From the NCBI GenBank assembly GCA_001642415.1, contig LTDK01000174.1, forward strand, positions 307,516-371,515: a DNA stretch of 64,000 nucleotides, written 5' to 3'. The translations under genes were made by a program, and so were the position numbers. Numbering within the stretch: the stretch's first letter is position 1; each line of letters begins with the position of its first letter. Origin of the DNA: Nematocida ironsii (Eukaryota; Microsporidia). The notes beneath the pieces were generated by a model that was given only the letters and a program-made list of their open reading frames with translations, made no database searches and was not told the DNA's origin. Positions 7,761 through 17,744 of the stretch are shown piece by piece.

Positions 7761-9389
7761 TTATTCTGAGAGTAAGTCATTCTTTATATGGAGTAGTGCT
7801 GTATTCAAGAGGTGTCTAGAGCCTATTACACCATCAAGTGTGTACTTCCAGAGTCTCTTTGTGTTTAGGCTTGAATTAAGCAGTAATACTATCATTAGTG
7901 CATGTACTTCAGATACTATTTCTTGTCCTTGTATTTTAGTGTATGCTTCACAGAGTCGTATGTGGCTTTCAAGTGCTCTTATACTTATATTATCTAGTTC
8001 CTTTTGTTTTCTGTAGTATATTTCAATTATATGCTTAGACTCTTCTGAGAGTGTTACTGTGAGTTTCTTTCTTTGTTCTATTAAGTTATGGATAAATACA
8101 GCAGAGTTATCTTCTGGTGTTTTATCTATGTTTTTAATGGCTATTTCTTCATCTGATGCCAGGATGTCATCTAATCCCATGATAAGGTCAAATCTGCTCA
8201 GGAGTGGTGGGGATAATTTAAGGGATGGAAGTGCCCATTCTGGTTCTGTATTATGTCTGGCTGCTCCTATTATTGTACACCGTGTATCTAATTTTAAGAG
8301 TATTCCTGCTTTTGCTATTGTTATGGTTTGTTGCTCCATTGCTTCAAGGATGGATGCTTTCTCTTCTTTCTGTAGACTATTAAAATCATCGATACAGCAT
8401 ATTCCCCTGTCTGCTTGTGGGATGGCTCCTGGTTCAATCATCCATTCTTTATTCTCTCTTGTAGCACATGCAGTGAGTCCTGCTGATGAACAGGAATTTC
8501 CTGTGGTTTTTACAGCTGGTACAACAGTTTTAGCTGCAAAATTAAGGAGAGTACTCTTCCCAGATCCTGTCTTCCCAACGAGTAGAATATGTGAGGATAC
8601 TCTATTCTTACTTTGTGACTCATAATACATTTGTTCTGTTGTTATACTTTCTTTTTCTTTAACACTTCCATCTTCATTCTCTTTTATTTGTGATTCTTTA
8701 TTACTCTCTTGTCCACCGACTGTACATATGAGCAGGGCTAGTTTAGCCTGTCTCATTCCAGCCAGGGAAGGTGCATACTTATCAATTACTTCTATTAGAA
8801 GGTCAAATTCATTCTCTGGCAGTATTATAGGTTCTGATTCTGTTTTTATTGTATGATGAGTTACTTCAACTGCACGCAGTGCGTATTCACACTCGATTGG
8901 ACATCCGAGTTTTAATCTACGCCAGAGGATTTCAACAACTCCAGACACTCTAATTACTTCTCCTGGCTTACAACTATTTATTAGCTTATTATGTAACTGT
9001 ACAGTTATTGTTCTTGGGACGTACATCGTATTCCTCTCCTGTATTTTTATTTCCTGATAGTCAATCTCCTTATCACCAACCATCTTAAACTTAAGTAATC
9101 CCATCTTCATAACCGTACCGTATACAGATACAAGATGGTTATAGTGCTTAGATGATGGATATGCAGATATATCATATGCACACGGTATATTATACAGTGA
9201 TATATTTTTATACCTCAATGACTCAATTAATTTAAGCGCCCTCTCTGGATCTTTCTCATACTCTTCCATTATATCTATAGACTTAAAATTATCTTTCTCA
9301 CCGTATTTTACTCCTTCTCCAGTATCCTTGGATAATAAAGTACTTTCATTATTTCTACTTCCACTGTGATAATCCTCCCAGTCCCCCAT
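7761..9389 (-). CDS. MCM9-like DNA helicase, reduced, 542 aa
   Basis: An AAA+ MCM protein. Residues about 85-200 are an OB-fold region containing IDYQEIKIQE and SCKPGEVIRVSGVV, patterns closest to MCM9. The ATPase domain has Walker A VGKTGSGKS (about 270), the presensor stretch TTGNSCSSAGLTA, Walker B CCIDDFNSL, the stretch EAMEQQTITIAKAGI and arginine finger LLSRFDLI. CCID-FNSL is typical of MCM9 rather than MCM2-7. Oddities: the N-terminal zinc finger is missing, the usual catalytic Walker B Glu is Asp (codon at 8385-8387), the sensor-1 region reads AARHN instead of AATNP, and the long C-terminal tail of animal MCM9 is absent. MCM9 normally works with MCM8 in recombination and mismatch repair. 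The gene is 14 bp downstream of 9404-10219 on the same strand. Confidence 0.85.
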   Translation of the reverse strand: MGDWEDYHSGSRNNESTLLSKDTGEGVKYGEKDNFKSIDIMEEYEKDPERALKLIESLRYKNISLYNIPCAYDISAYPSSKHYNHLVSVYGTVMKMGLLKFKMVGDKEIDYQEIKIQERNTMYVPRTITVQLHNKLINSCKPGEVIRVSGVVEILWRRLKLGCPIECEYALRAVEVTHHTIKTESEPIILPENEFDLLIEVIDKYAPSLAGMRQAKLALLICTVGGQESNKESQIKENEDGSVKEKESITTEQMYYESQSKNRVSSHILLVGKTGSGKSTLLNFAAKTVVPAVKTTGNSCSSAGLTACATRENKEWMIEPGAIPQADRGICCIDDFNSLQKEEKASILEAMEQQTITIAKAGILLKLDTRCTIIGAARHNTEPEWALPSLKLSPPLLSRFDLIMGLDDILASDEEIAIKNIDKTPEDNSAVFIHNLIEQRKKLTVTLSEESKHIIEIYYRKQKELDNISIRALESHIRLCEAYTKIQGQEIVSEVHALMIVLLLNSSLNTKRLWKYTLDGVIGSRHLLNTALLHIKNDLLSE

Positions 9390-9403
9390 TCTCTTCTCTT
9401 TTT

Positions 9404-10219
9404 TTATTTTTTGTGTATTTTATTCTTTATGTACTGTCTTAGCTCATATTTTGTCTTTAAGTCTATTTTGTGTATTATTAGAGTGTAATATATCTGTGTA
9501 TTATTATACATTATGAAATTAGCAGAGGGATGACACGTCTTATATAGAATCACAAAAAATGACATTTCTCTAATTGACATGGCAGTTTTATACGAGTGAA
9601 TTAATTTATTCGCACTCTCTTTTGTCCATGGTCCTTTCTGTATAAATGGCCGTATACCAGCCCGCTTCTCCTTTAAGTTATAACACCCAAAGAATCTGTC
9701 GTATACTTCTCTAGTGGTTCTAATCCCGTATTTATTATACTGCTGCATCTGCTGCATTATTTTAGTTTTGATCTTTTCATTTTTTTTGATTAGGTTGATT
9801 ATATTTTTAAAATCCTCATAGGAATATCCATCAAGTGAATATTCCTTTATTGCAAGGACTCTTCTTTCTTTTTCTAAGCATTCATTACACCCGCATTTAT
9901 TCTCTGTTATACAGGATATTCTTGCAAATCCATTTATTTTCAAGTTAGACATTAAAATACCTGTGCTGGAGAGTTCTTTATGTGCGATCCTTTCAAGTAG
10001 TAATTTACTCTCTTTAGATATTCTTACAACTTCTTTATCTACTGCATAATTTCCAAACCTTCTGGCGATGCACTTAAAGTACTTTATGGCAACTTCAGGA
10101 CGGATGAGTGAATACTTTTTGAACCTTATTTTTACTATTTGGTTACAAAGTGTGTGACACACCAAATGTTCTTTCTTTATGTATATTCTCTCCAAAAGAT
10201 TCACTGAGCACTCCTTCAT
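9404..10219 (-). CDS. Unrecognised basic protein, 271 aa
   Basis: I do not recognise a family. The start is the ATG at 10219 (MKECSVNLLERI); an upstream extension would need a non-ATG codon. The protein is Lys/Arg/Ile-rich and mostly helical. It has a small Cys cluster near residues 102-116 (CITENKCGCNEC) that could bind zinc, and a WTKES patch near 200 that loosely recalls a SANT/Myb helix. No membrane segment is seen. It lies 14 bp upstream of the MCM9-like gene on the same strand, so shared transcription is possible, but no functional link is shown by sequence. Confidence 0.65.
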   Translation of the reverse strand: MKECSVNLLERIYIKKEHLVCHTLCNQIVKIRFKKYSLIRPEVAIKYFKCIARRFGNYAVDKEVVRISKESKLLLERIAHKELSSTGILMSNLKINGFARISCITENKCGCNECLEKERRVLAIKEYSLDGYSYEDFKNIINLIKKNEKIKTKIMQQMQQYNKYGIRTTREVYDRFFGCYNLKEKRAGIRPFIQKGPWTKESANKLIHSYKTAMSIREMSFFVILYKTCHPSANFIMYNNTQIYYTLIIHKIDLKTKYELRQYIKNKIHKK

Positions 10220-10380
10220 TGTAAACAATCTAAATAATAATATAAATAATAATGAAAATATTAATTATCTCCATATAAATAGATTCCTTTCATTATTAAG
10301 AGATCCAATACTAGAATAATTTAAGCGTGTCAGGCACTCATCAATGATTGTTTATTTTTATATAATTTATAGGGTTATAT

Positions 10381-11667
10381 TTAATTATTATTTTTGTGTA
10401 GTAGAAGGTATGTTGAACAAATAGAGAATAGGATACTTCCTATGAGTATAAATTTAGAGGTATAATCAAATAATTTAACTTTGTTTTGTGAGTAGATGTA
10501 TGCTATACTTGGGAGAGTAAACATTATATAACAACTTGCAGTACTTGCTATAAGTTTCATTACAGATATATACTTAATCTTATATAGTGATTCTATGAAC
10601 ACTGTTATTGTCATTATACTTGTGATTAATACTTCCAATATTCTTGGATTATTTCTGAATATGTTATTTTTGAATATAATGCTTAGGAATGTAATTATAG
10701 AATCTCTGGTTGGATGGAGCTGTAATGGGTATGCTCCGAGTAGTACAATTACCATGGCTAATTTTGAGATTGTAATTAAATGGAAGTACGTCTTTCCCCA
10801 AGTATCTCCGAAATTTGTCATAATTATTTTATAGAAGGGTTTTTCTGTGTTTGAGAGAACATCCAGGATTGATGAGTTTTGTCCATTACCTCCTGCTATG
10901 TATCCACCATTTGCTACAAAGAAGTATGCGATACTGACTATTACAATAGCGTACGTTCCCACTTTTGCACCATTTATTTTTGTTGGATTTTTCAGTAGTG
11001 AGAAGACCTTTACCATATTCTGCTGACATCCCAGTCCGAAAATATATCCACTGAGTGCTTTAAAAAGCCCTTCAGGCTCATTTGTTGCTGCTTTTAATCT
11101 ATCCGTTGGGATTGATCCTTTTGGAAGGAAGAGTGCCAGAATTCCTGAGAGAAGAACAACAAAAGACAGGAAAATAACTGAAATAGTTGACAGTACAGAT
11201 ATAAATGCAAGTTTCTTCAAACTCTTTTGCATAGCAAGAACAGTCGGAATTATAAGAAGTAGTGCACTGCACATAATATTATATGGCATATAATCAACAG
11301 TATCCTCCATATTAATAAGAGACAGTATAGATTCCTTTAAAATTAAAAGATAAACAGTAATTGCCCCAAATCCTTGTATTCCTATACATACTTCAGAAAT
11401 ATATCCCAGTATAGGATGCGTATTCTGACAGACTTTAAAGTAAGAAGGACTCCTTGTATTTAATTCTTTAGCACAGTGCACTAATTGATACAGTGTAAAT
11501 GCGCATATACCAGATACAAAAATAAGTATGGGTGCAGATAATAAATATCCAGATGCTTCTACAGCCGCAGGCAGTGTTAGTACACCAGATCCAAGTATAG
11601 ATCCAATCATTGGAAACACTGCCTGTTTAACTGCCAGTGTATTATTTCTTTGTGTTTCTTTTACCAT
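10381..11667 (-). CDS. Amino-acid/auxin permease family (AAAP, SLC38/Avt-like) transporter, 428 aa
   Basis: A polytopic membrane protein with about eleven hydrophobic helices. The N-terminal signature FPMIGSILGSGVLTLPAAVE is the conserved first helix of the AAAP family, whose members carry neutral or cationic amino acids across plasma or vacuolar membranes by proton or sodium coupling. Helix 5-6 contains LSGYIFGLGCQQNMVKVF, also typical. Its length fits the family (about 400-480 aa). Obligate intracellular parasites depend on host amino acids, so a plasma-membrane importer is a reasonable inference, but substrate and membrane cannot be told from sequence. The first in-frame ATG at 11667 is adopted. 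Confidence 0.9.
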   Translation of the reverse strand: MVKETQRNNTLAVKQAVFPMIGSILGSGVLTLPAAVEASGYLLSAPILIFVSGICAFTLYQLVHCAKELNTRSPSYFKVCQNTHPILGYISEVCIGIQGFGAITVYLLILKESILSLINMEDTVDYMPYNIMCSALLLIIPTVLAMQKSLKKLAFISVLSTISVIFLSFVVLLSGILALFLPKGSIPTDRLKAATNEPEGLFKALSGYIFGLGCQQNMVKVFSLLKNPTKINGAKVGTYAIVIVSIAYFFVANGGYIAGGNGQNSSILDVLSNTEKPFYKIIMTNFGDTWGKTYFHLITISKLAMVIVLLGAYPLQLHPTRDSIITFLSIIFKNNIFRNNPRILEVLITSIMTITVFIESLYKIKYISVMKLIASTASCYIMFTLPSIAYIYSQNKVKLFDYTSKFILIGSILFSICSTYLLLHKNNN

Positions 11668-11984
11668 ATTAATTTTAGATAATTTTTCTGTATAAATATT
11701 CTCCTATTAATCTCTCCCCTAGTTAGTGACACAATTTCTCCTTTATTAAATTCTATTGAATTTCTGTCTATTTCTGTGTATTTCACTAATATAATTCATT
11801 TTTAATGGATTATTACACATGAAATTCTCATTTGAATAATATTCTATTATTACTAGTAGTAAGAATATGCTTAATCCATAGAATTATTAAATTTAAGTAT
11901 ATTCCCTTTTATTTTCTATTTAATAGAATTTATCACAGGAGTACTTGTAGTATTCTCTTAAATATAAAATATTTATTTTATCCT
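11668..11984. other. Intergenic region between divergent genes
   Basis: This AT-rich spacer of 317 bp separates the divergent permease and small membrane-protein genes. The frame of the downstream gene is open through part of it but has no ATG before 11985. I see no RNA gene or clear motif. Confidence 0.6.
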
Positions 11985-12440
11985 ATGACTGTGCTTATAT
12001 TTGATTCACTTGTCTCTATTAGTATTACAGAGATGCTAACTATATTATTATGTTTTTCTCTTGTGGTGTATTCTACTGTGTACTATACTGTATACAGTAC
12101 GTATGACTTATATTATATAATTGCCACTAGTTTTATTCTATGCAGTGAATTGTCAATTGACAAAATTGCAATATTATTCTATTCTTACTTTTATTTTTAT
12201 TTCTTGGTTCTTCTGTTTCTACTGTTTTTAATATTCTTTGTTCTTCATTTCTGTTGTAATTTTACAGATAATATTGTAATAACCATCTCATCAATAGTGT
12301 GTTCTATGCTATTTATGGTTATATTTTTCTTATTCACAAAAGAACCCATAGATATGTTATCATTTTTCATACGGGGCTTATTATTCCTTGTATTGGAAAT
12401 GATAATTATTGCTGGTGTAATTATTAATCAGAACCTATGA
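11985..12440 (+). CDS. Small multi-pass membrane protein, 151 aa, unrecognised
   Basis: From the first in-frame ATG (11985) the product is very hydrophobic, with about four to five predicted membrane helices (for example near residues 15-30, 40-55, 60-85, 95-110 and 125-148) and short loops. The upstream part of the open frame would require a non-ATG start and is ignored. Phe, Ile, Leu, Tyr and Ser dominate, which in such AT-rich DNA can also arise by chance, so the existence of the gene is less certain than that of its neighbours. A small ER/Golgi cargo receptor would have this size and topology, but I see no diagnostic motif. Confidence 0.45.
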   Translation: MTVLIFDSLVSISITEMLTILLCFSLVVYSTVYYTVYSTYDLYYIIATSFILCSELSIDKIAILFYSYFYFYFLVLLFLLFLIFFVLHFCCNFTDNIVITISSIVCSMLFMVIFFLFTKEPIDMLSFFIRGLLFLVLEMIIIAGVIINQNL

Positions 12441-12617
12441 AATATAATAAACTGTAATTATTATGTAAGAATATTCATTATTTATATTATATATGTACAT
12501 TTTGATTATTATTCTGTATGAATATTCTTTGTATTGTATTTTCTAGGTATCTCTTATTTTATGTATATTTTACAGTACTTATGCGTATATTACTATAAAG
12601 TTCTATTACTTTATAGT

Positions 12618-12744
12618 ATATGTGTATTATATTCTGGTTAATTTCCATTAATTATTATACTATGTGTAATAATTCATTATGTACATTATATAATAGCATA
12701 TGTGTAATATATTTTGGTTAATTTTAAATTTAAATATATTACAC
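12618..12744. repeat. 27-bp direct repeat plus 13-bp inverted repeat upstream of TOP2
   Basis: Within the 656-bp gap before topoisomerase II, a 27-bp unit containing ATATGTGTA and TGGTTAATTT occurs at 12618-12644 and again at 12698-12724 with two mismatches. The second copy also forms a perfect 13-bp inverted repeat: GTGTAATATATTT (12702-12714) pairs with AAATATATTACAC (12732-12744) across a 17-nt loop. The remainder of 12441-13096 is AT-rich without a gene. TTCGGGTTAATTCGGGTT lies at 13004-13021. Confidence 0.7.
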
Positions 12745-13096
12745 AATTACCAGAATATTTTAATTAGTAATGATTGTGTAATATGTTTTATACACTGTGA
12801 TAATTATTTCGGGTTACATCCTTATTCTATTCGTTGTATGATCTTTTTGATATTCTGTTAAACCTATAAATATAAATAATTTTTATCAGAATTTTCATTC
12901 ACCAGGAACAAAACAATTCTACACAAAGAGTAAAAATCAGAAAACAATCTGAAACCTTCTAAATTTAAATACTCAATGTGTTATAAGTTTTGTTATTTTG
13001 AATTTCGGGTTAATTCGGGTTATGCGTCTCTTGATATTTTACTTATTAGTTAGAGACAGGAATTATTTAGTTCGATTCTTGGATATTTTCTTTTTC

Positions 13097-16000
13097 ATGT
13101 CACAGAAGCCAAAGACAGTAGAGGAGATATACCAGAAGAAAACACCAATTGAACATGTTCTGTTACGACCGGATACTTACATAGGATCTGTACAGCCAGA
13201 GACACGGACTATGTACGTATGGTGTGCTGAGAAGATGAAAATGGTAAGGAAGGAGGTTACGTATACCCCAGGACTCTACAAAATATTTGATGAGATTCTA
13301 GTGAATGCAGCTGATAATAAGACCAGGGACAAGCGAATGAAAGAGATTCGCATTGATGTGGACATAAAAAACTCAACAATTTCTGTTAGTAATGATGGCC
13401 AAGGGATACCTGTTGTTATCCATGCCAAGGAGAACGTGTATGTACCAGAACTTATTTTTGGGCATTTACTGACTTCTTCTAACTATGATGATGCAGAGAA
13501 GAAAATGACTGGTGGTAGGAATGGGTACGGAGCAAAGCTGTGTAATATTTTCAGTACTAAGTTTGTCATAGAAACAGCAGACAAGAAGAACAAGAAGAAG
13601 TTCAGGCAAGTGTACACGAATAACATGTTAAAAAAGGAAGAACCAGAGATTGAACCATTCACTGGGGAGGAGTACACAAAAGTCACATTCCAGCCGGATT
13701 TAGCCAAGTTCAGTATGAAGAGGATAGATGACGACTTTATGTCTCTGATTATGAAGAGAGTGTATGACTTAGCAGGGACTGTTGGGGATATTTCTGTATA
13801 CTTTAATGGGGAGAAGATTCCAGTGAGTAATTTCAGGGAGTATATAAAGCTCTTCTTTGATAATGATGTAGAGATAGTTTATGAGTCTAAAGGCCGGTGG
13901 GAGATTGCATACGTCCTAGGGGATGAGCAGTTCCAGCACGTGAGTTTTGTAAATAGGATATCCACACCAAGGGGAGGTACGCATGTGAATTATATTGCAG
14001 ACCAGATTGTTTCTGCTGTAGTAGAGCAAGCAAAGAAGGTAGAGAAAGGACTGGTAGTACGCCCCATACAAGTGAAAGCTAATATTTTTCTGTTCTTGAA
14101 CTGTCTTATTGAGAATCCTGCATTTGACTCACAGACCAAGGAGACTCTCACTCTGAAACAGTCATCATTTGGGTCTAAGCACACTTTAGGGAGTAAGTTT
14201 ATATCTGAAATAATGAAGAGTGGGATTGTAGAGAAATCTGCATATGCTGCCAGAGCCAAGCAGACACAGCAGCTTAAGAAGACAGATGGTCATAAGACAT
14301 CAAAACTCAGAGGAATTCCAAAACTTGATGATGCAAATAATGCAGGTACGAGGTATGCTGCTCAGTGTACTTTAATACTAACAGAAGGAGACTCTGCTAA
14401 ATCTTTAGCTGTAAGTGGTCTCTCTGTCATAGGAAGGGATAATTATGGTGTATTTCCTCTACGGGGTAAGCTTTTGAATGTAAGAGAAGCCACGCATAAG
14501 CAGCTAATGGAGAACATGGAAATAAACAACATCAAGAAAATCATGGGTCTACAGCACGGGAAGGAATATGCAACCACAGAAAGTCTGCGGTATGGGCATT
14601 TAATGATCATGACGGATCAAGATCATGATGGGAGTCATATTAAAGGTCTGATCATAAACATGCTTGACCACTTCTTCCCATCTCTTCTTAAAATCAAAGG
14701 GTTCTTACAGGAGTTTATCACACCGATCGTACGTGCAACAAAGGGGAGTATGTCCAGAGACTTCTTCACAATTCCAGAATTTGAGTCTTGGTGTGAGACA
14801 TCTGAAGGCAGAGAAAATGGATGGAAAATCAAGTACTATAAGGGTCTGGGTACAAGCACTGCCAAGGATGCTAAGGACTATTTCTCTAATCTAGACTTCC
14901 ATATTAAAGAGTTCATACCCATGGACTCCACGGACAGGGATAAAATAGAACTTGCATTCAGTAAGAAGAGAATTGAATCCAGAAAGGTATGGCTTAAAGA
15001 ATTTGTTCCTGGGACGTATTTGGATAATCGGGTACAGGCCATTTCCATAAAGAACTTTATTGATAGAGAATTAATCCATTTCTCACTTGCTGATAATATC
15101 AGGTCGATTCCTAATGTAATTGATGGGATGAAGCCTGGACAGCGTAAGATTATTTACTGTTGTTTTAAGAGGCAGCTCAAGTCTGAAATAAAAGTAGCAC
15201 AGCTGGCAGGTTATGTTTCAGAGCACTCGGCTTATCATCATGGAGAACAGAGTTTATGCTCAACAATTGTAAATCTTGCCCAGGACTATGTTGGATCGAA
15301 TAATATTCCTCTGTTACAGCCCATTGGACAGTTTGGGACTCGTTTACAGGGTGGAAAGGATGCAGCCAGTCCCAGGTATATATTTACTGCACTACAACCA
15401 ATAACCAGATACATATTCCGGGAACAAGACGACCATCTTTTAAACTACTTAAAGGATGACAATCTAATGGTAGAACCAGACATGTACATTCCAATTATAC
15501 CGATGGTTCTAGTGAATGGATCAGAAGGTATCGGTACAGGATGGAGTACATGCATTCCATCATATAATCCGATTGACATAGTAGATAATGTTAAGAGAAT
15601 GATAAAGGGCCTTGAACCTGAAGATATGATGCCGTGGTACAAAGGGTTTGCAGGTGAGTGTGAAGACTTAGGTGGTGGAAAGTACAGAACCACAGGTACT
15701 TTCGAACTTGAAACTGGCAAGATAAACATTCTAGAACTCCCAATTGGTACATGGACTCAGAACTACAAAGACTTCCTAGAGACTTTAATAGAGTCCGGTG
15801 ACATAAAAGACTTCCGAGAGTATAACACAGACACTAAAGTATACTTTGAGGTGATAGTGTCCAAACAAAAAGTAAACGTACCAAAGGTTTTCAAGCTAAG
15901 CAGTCAAATATCAACTGCTAATATGGTAGCATTCAACAGTAAAGGTGTCCTACAGAAATATACCAGTCCCAGTGAGATACTCAAAGAGTTCTATCCCGTA

Positions 16001-16645
16001 CGAAGAGATTTATACGTCAGAAGGAAAGACTTTTTATTAAAGAAACTGAATGTTGAAATGACCATCCTAGAGAATAAAGTTAGGTTTATTAAGGAAGTAG
16101 TAGCAGACACTCTAAAAATAGTCAAAAGAAAGTCTGCTGATATTGTTAAGGAACTCACTGAGAAAGAGTACACAAAAAAGGACAATTCCTACGACTATCT
16201 TCTAACCATGTCAATTGCTTCACTTACTGTAGAGAGAATAGACAAGCTAGAGAATGAATCAACCACAAAAAGGAACGAGTATAACACATTAAAGAACATC
16301 TCAATTGAGGACATGTGGATATCTGATTTAGACGAGTTTTTAAAGCATCTAGACTTATCCGTAAAGAATGATGACAATCCCAGACCAAAAAGGAAAGGCA
16401 GGAAGATCAAGCAACCTGTAATTTCTAAAGAAATCAAAAACCAACCCCAGAAATCATCAAAGAATAAAAAAGAGAAGGTTTCAGTCCTTGACAGTGACAG
16501 TGATTTCTCTCATACCACCGTAGATGACAGTATGACAAGTCCTTCTCACACCAGTAAATCAAAAGGAAGTAAACCCAAGAACTCTTCAAAATCAGAAACC
16601 ATGCCATGGAATCGAACCTTACTAAGCACAGATGAGGATGATTAA
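13097..16645 (+). CDS. DNA topoisomerase II, 1182 aa
   Basis: The type IIA enzyme passes one duplex through another to decatenate and relax nuclear chromosomes. The GHKL ATPase domain shows EILVNAADN, NDGQGIPV and GGRNGYGAKLCNIF. The TOPRIM domain shows LTEGDSAKSLAVSG and the metal motif DQDHDGSH. The cleavage domain has the active-site tyrosine in AASPRYIF. A Lys/Ser-rich charged tail (about residues 1085-1182) probably carries nuclear localisation. Length is shorter than yeast Top2 (1428 aa), mainly in the tail. The start at 13097 (MSQKPKTVEEIYQKK) fits family N-termini. An in-frame ATG at 13022 would add 25 hydrophobic residues and is probably not used. Confidence 0.97.
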   Translation: MSQKPKTVEEIYQKKTPIEHVLLRPDTYIGSVQPETRTMYVWCAEKMKMVRKEVTYTPGLYKIFDEILVNAADNKTRDKRMKEIRIDVDIKNSTISVSNDGQGIPVVIHAKENVYVPELIFGHLLTSSNYDDAEKKMTGGRNGYGAKLCNIFSTKFVIETADKKNKKKFRQVYTNNMLKKEEPEIEPFTGEEYTKVTFQPDLAKFSMKRIDDDFMSLIMKRVYDLAGTVGDISVYFNGEKIPVSNFREYIKLFFDNDVEIVYESKGRWEIAYVLGDEQFQHVSFVNRISTPRGGTHVNYIADQIVSAVVEQAKKVEKGLVVRPIQVKANIFLFLNCLIENPAFDSQTKETLTLKQSSFGSKHTLGSKFISEIMKSGIVEKSAYAARAKQTQQLKKTDGHKTSKLRGIPKLDDANNAGTRYAAQCTLILTEGDSAKSLAVSGLSVIGRDNYGVFPLRGKLLNVREATHKQLMENMEINNIKKIMGLQHGKEYATTESLRYGHLMIMTDQDHDGSHIKGLIINMLDHFFPSLLKIKGFLQEFITPIVRATKGSMSRDFFTIPEFESWCETSEGRENGWKIKYYKGLGTSTAKDAKDYFSNLDFHIKEFIPMDSTDRDKIELAFSKKRIESRKVWLKEFVPGTYLDNRVQAISIKNFIDRELIHFSLADNIRSIPNVIDGMKPGQRKIIYCCFKRQLKSEIKVAQLAGYVSEHSAYHHGEQSLCSTIVNLAQDYVGSNNIPLLQPIGQFGTRLQGGKDAASPRYIFTALQPITRYIFREQDDHLLNYLKDDNLMVEPDMYIPIIPMVLVNGSEGIGTGWSTCIPSYNPIDIVDNVKRMIKGLEPEDMMPWYKGFAGECEDLGGGKYRTTGTFELETGKINILELPIGTWTQNYKDFLETLIESGDIKDFREYNTDTKVYFEVIVSKQKVNVPKVFKLSSQISTANMVAFNSKGVLQKYTSPSEILKEFYPVRRDLYVRRKDFLLKKLNVEMTILENKVRFIKEVVADTLKIVKRKSADIVKELTEKEYTKKDNSYDYLLTMSIASLTVERIDKLENESTTKRNEYNTLKNISIEDMWISDLDEFLKHLDLSVKNDDNPRPKRKGRKIKQPVISKEIKNQPQKSSKNKKEKVSVLDSDSDFSHTTVDDSMTSPSHTSKSKGSKPKNSSKSETMPWNRTLLSTDEDD

Positions 16646-16762
16646 GGCCTTAATATGAAAATAAAGAATTCTATCAAAATTTAATAATTAAAGTGTACAT
16701 TATAAAAGTATAATCTGTACGCTTTAAATTTAAGAATCAAAATTATAAACCAAGAAACACAT

Positions 16763-17575
16763 TTATTTACTCTTTTCAATCTCATTTAGGAGTACGACGG
16801 GTCTAACAGTTGCACATATAAAGCTGTTTATGTCTAATTCATCAAGGTACTCTTTCATTTCTCCTGGGATTCTTCTGGGGATATTATTCATTAGTTCTTG
16901 TATTGAGTTCATTGTTTCTGGGTCGTACGGTCTGTCTCCATTTTCAACTGCCTGCAAGTACTCTTCTATTGTACCGAGTCCATTTGATAATTCTGCCAGT
17001 GCCTCTTTTATACGACATATTTTATTTTCTACATCTCCAATGTTTATATCCTTGATTTCCTCTACTAATTGTTCAACACCCACTTCTTCGGCTTCTTCTG
17101 CTTCTATTTCAAATGGGACATGTGCAAACACGAATTGTGTAGATTCATTATTTGTTGTACTCTCTCTTTCTAATTTATAACACTTAACAGGACTTCCTTC
17201 ATGGGCATTCTCTACATTAATCACTGCCAGGATTGGATCTTTACAATAACTTCGGAATGTCTGTGTAATTTGTAAGTCATTTTTATGCAAGTGCTCTCCC
17301 GTGTGGTACCATCCAATGATAGATTCCATATTATTTACTTTATTAAACAGCTTATACATATTCTCATTATAAGACGTATCAAAGAACCATACATTCGGAT
17401 TATCCTCTAATTCATCAAATGGCACGGCGTATGAATTTGTCACATGAACAACTCCATTTTCCACCTTTCCCAATAAAGTACCAACAACTCTTGGTTGGTC
17501 CATTCTTCTGTAATGATCCGTGGCTGAGAGTAAAACCAGTGGGTGCACTACAATTGCCTTTCTAAGTGACAGCAT
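16763..17575 (-). CDS. 26S proteasome regulatory subunit Rpn8 (PSMD7), MPN domain, 270 aa
   Basis: This is the non-catalytic MPN-domain partner of the deubiquitinase Rpn11 in the proteasome lid. The N-terminus (IVVHPLVLLSATDHYRR) and the segment GWYHTGEHLHKNDLQI are diagnostic of Rpn8. The JAMM zinc motif is not intact, as normal for Rpn8. The conserved EAEEVGVEQL stretch marks the end of the MPN domain, followed by helices that join the lid bundle. The adopted start is the ATG at 17575; three extra codons upstream would need a TTG start. Length is slightly under the human protein (324 aa), with the C-terminal tail trimmed. Confidence 0.93.
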   Translation of the reverse strand: MLSLRKAIVVHPLVLLSATDHYRRMDQPRVVGTLLGKVENGVVHVTNSYAVPFDELEDNPNVWFFDTSYNENMYKLFNKVNNMESIIGWYHTGEHLHKNDLQITQTFRSYCKDPILAVINVENAHEGSPVKCYKLERESTTNNESTQFVFAHVPFEIEAEEAEEVGVEQLVEEIKDINIGDVENKICRIKEALAELSNGLGTIEEYLQAVENGDRPYDPETMNSIQELMNNIPRRIPGEMKEYLDELDINSFICATVRPVVLLNEIEKSK

Positions 17576-17744
17576 AACAAACAAAATTAAAATGAAATTA
17601 TTAAAAATAGAATTATTTCTGTAATGAAACCATAAAAATCACGAATATATACAGAATTTATATAGAACAAGCTAAGATCAGTTAATGTGCAGTGCTGAAT
17701 ATCATATTCATACGCATATTTTATTACACAATGTAAATTAAAGT

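Noticed and set aside
12998..13096. Topoisomerase II N-terminal extension
   Set aside because: The reading frame beyond the family start is hydrophobic and begins at a non-ATG codon; the internal ATG at 13097 gives the conserved N-terminus. The ATG at 13022 is kept only as a possibility.
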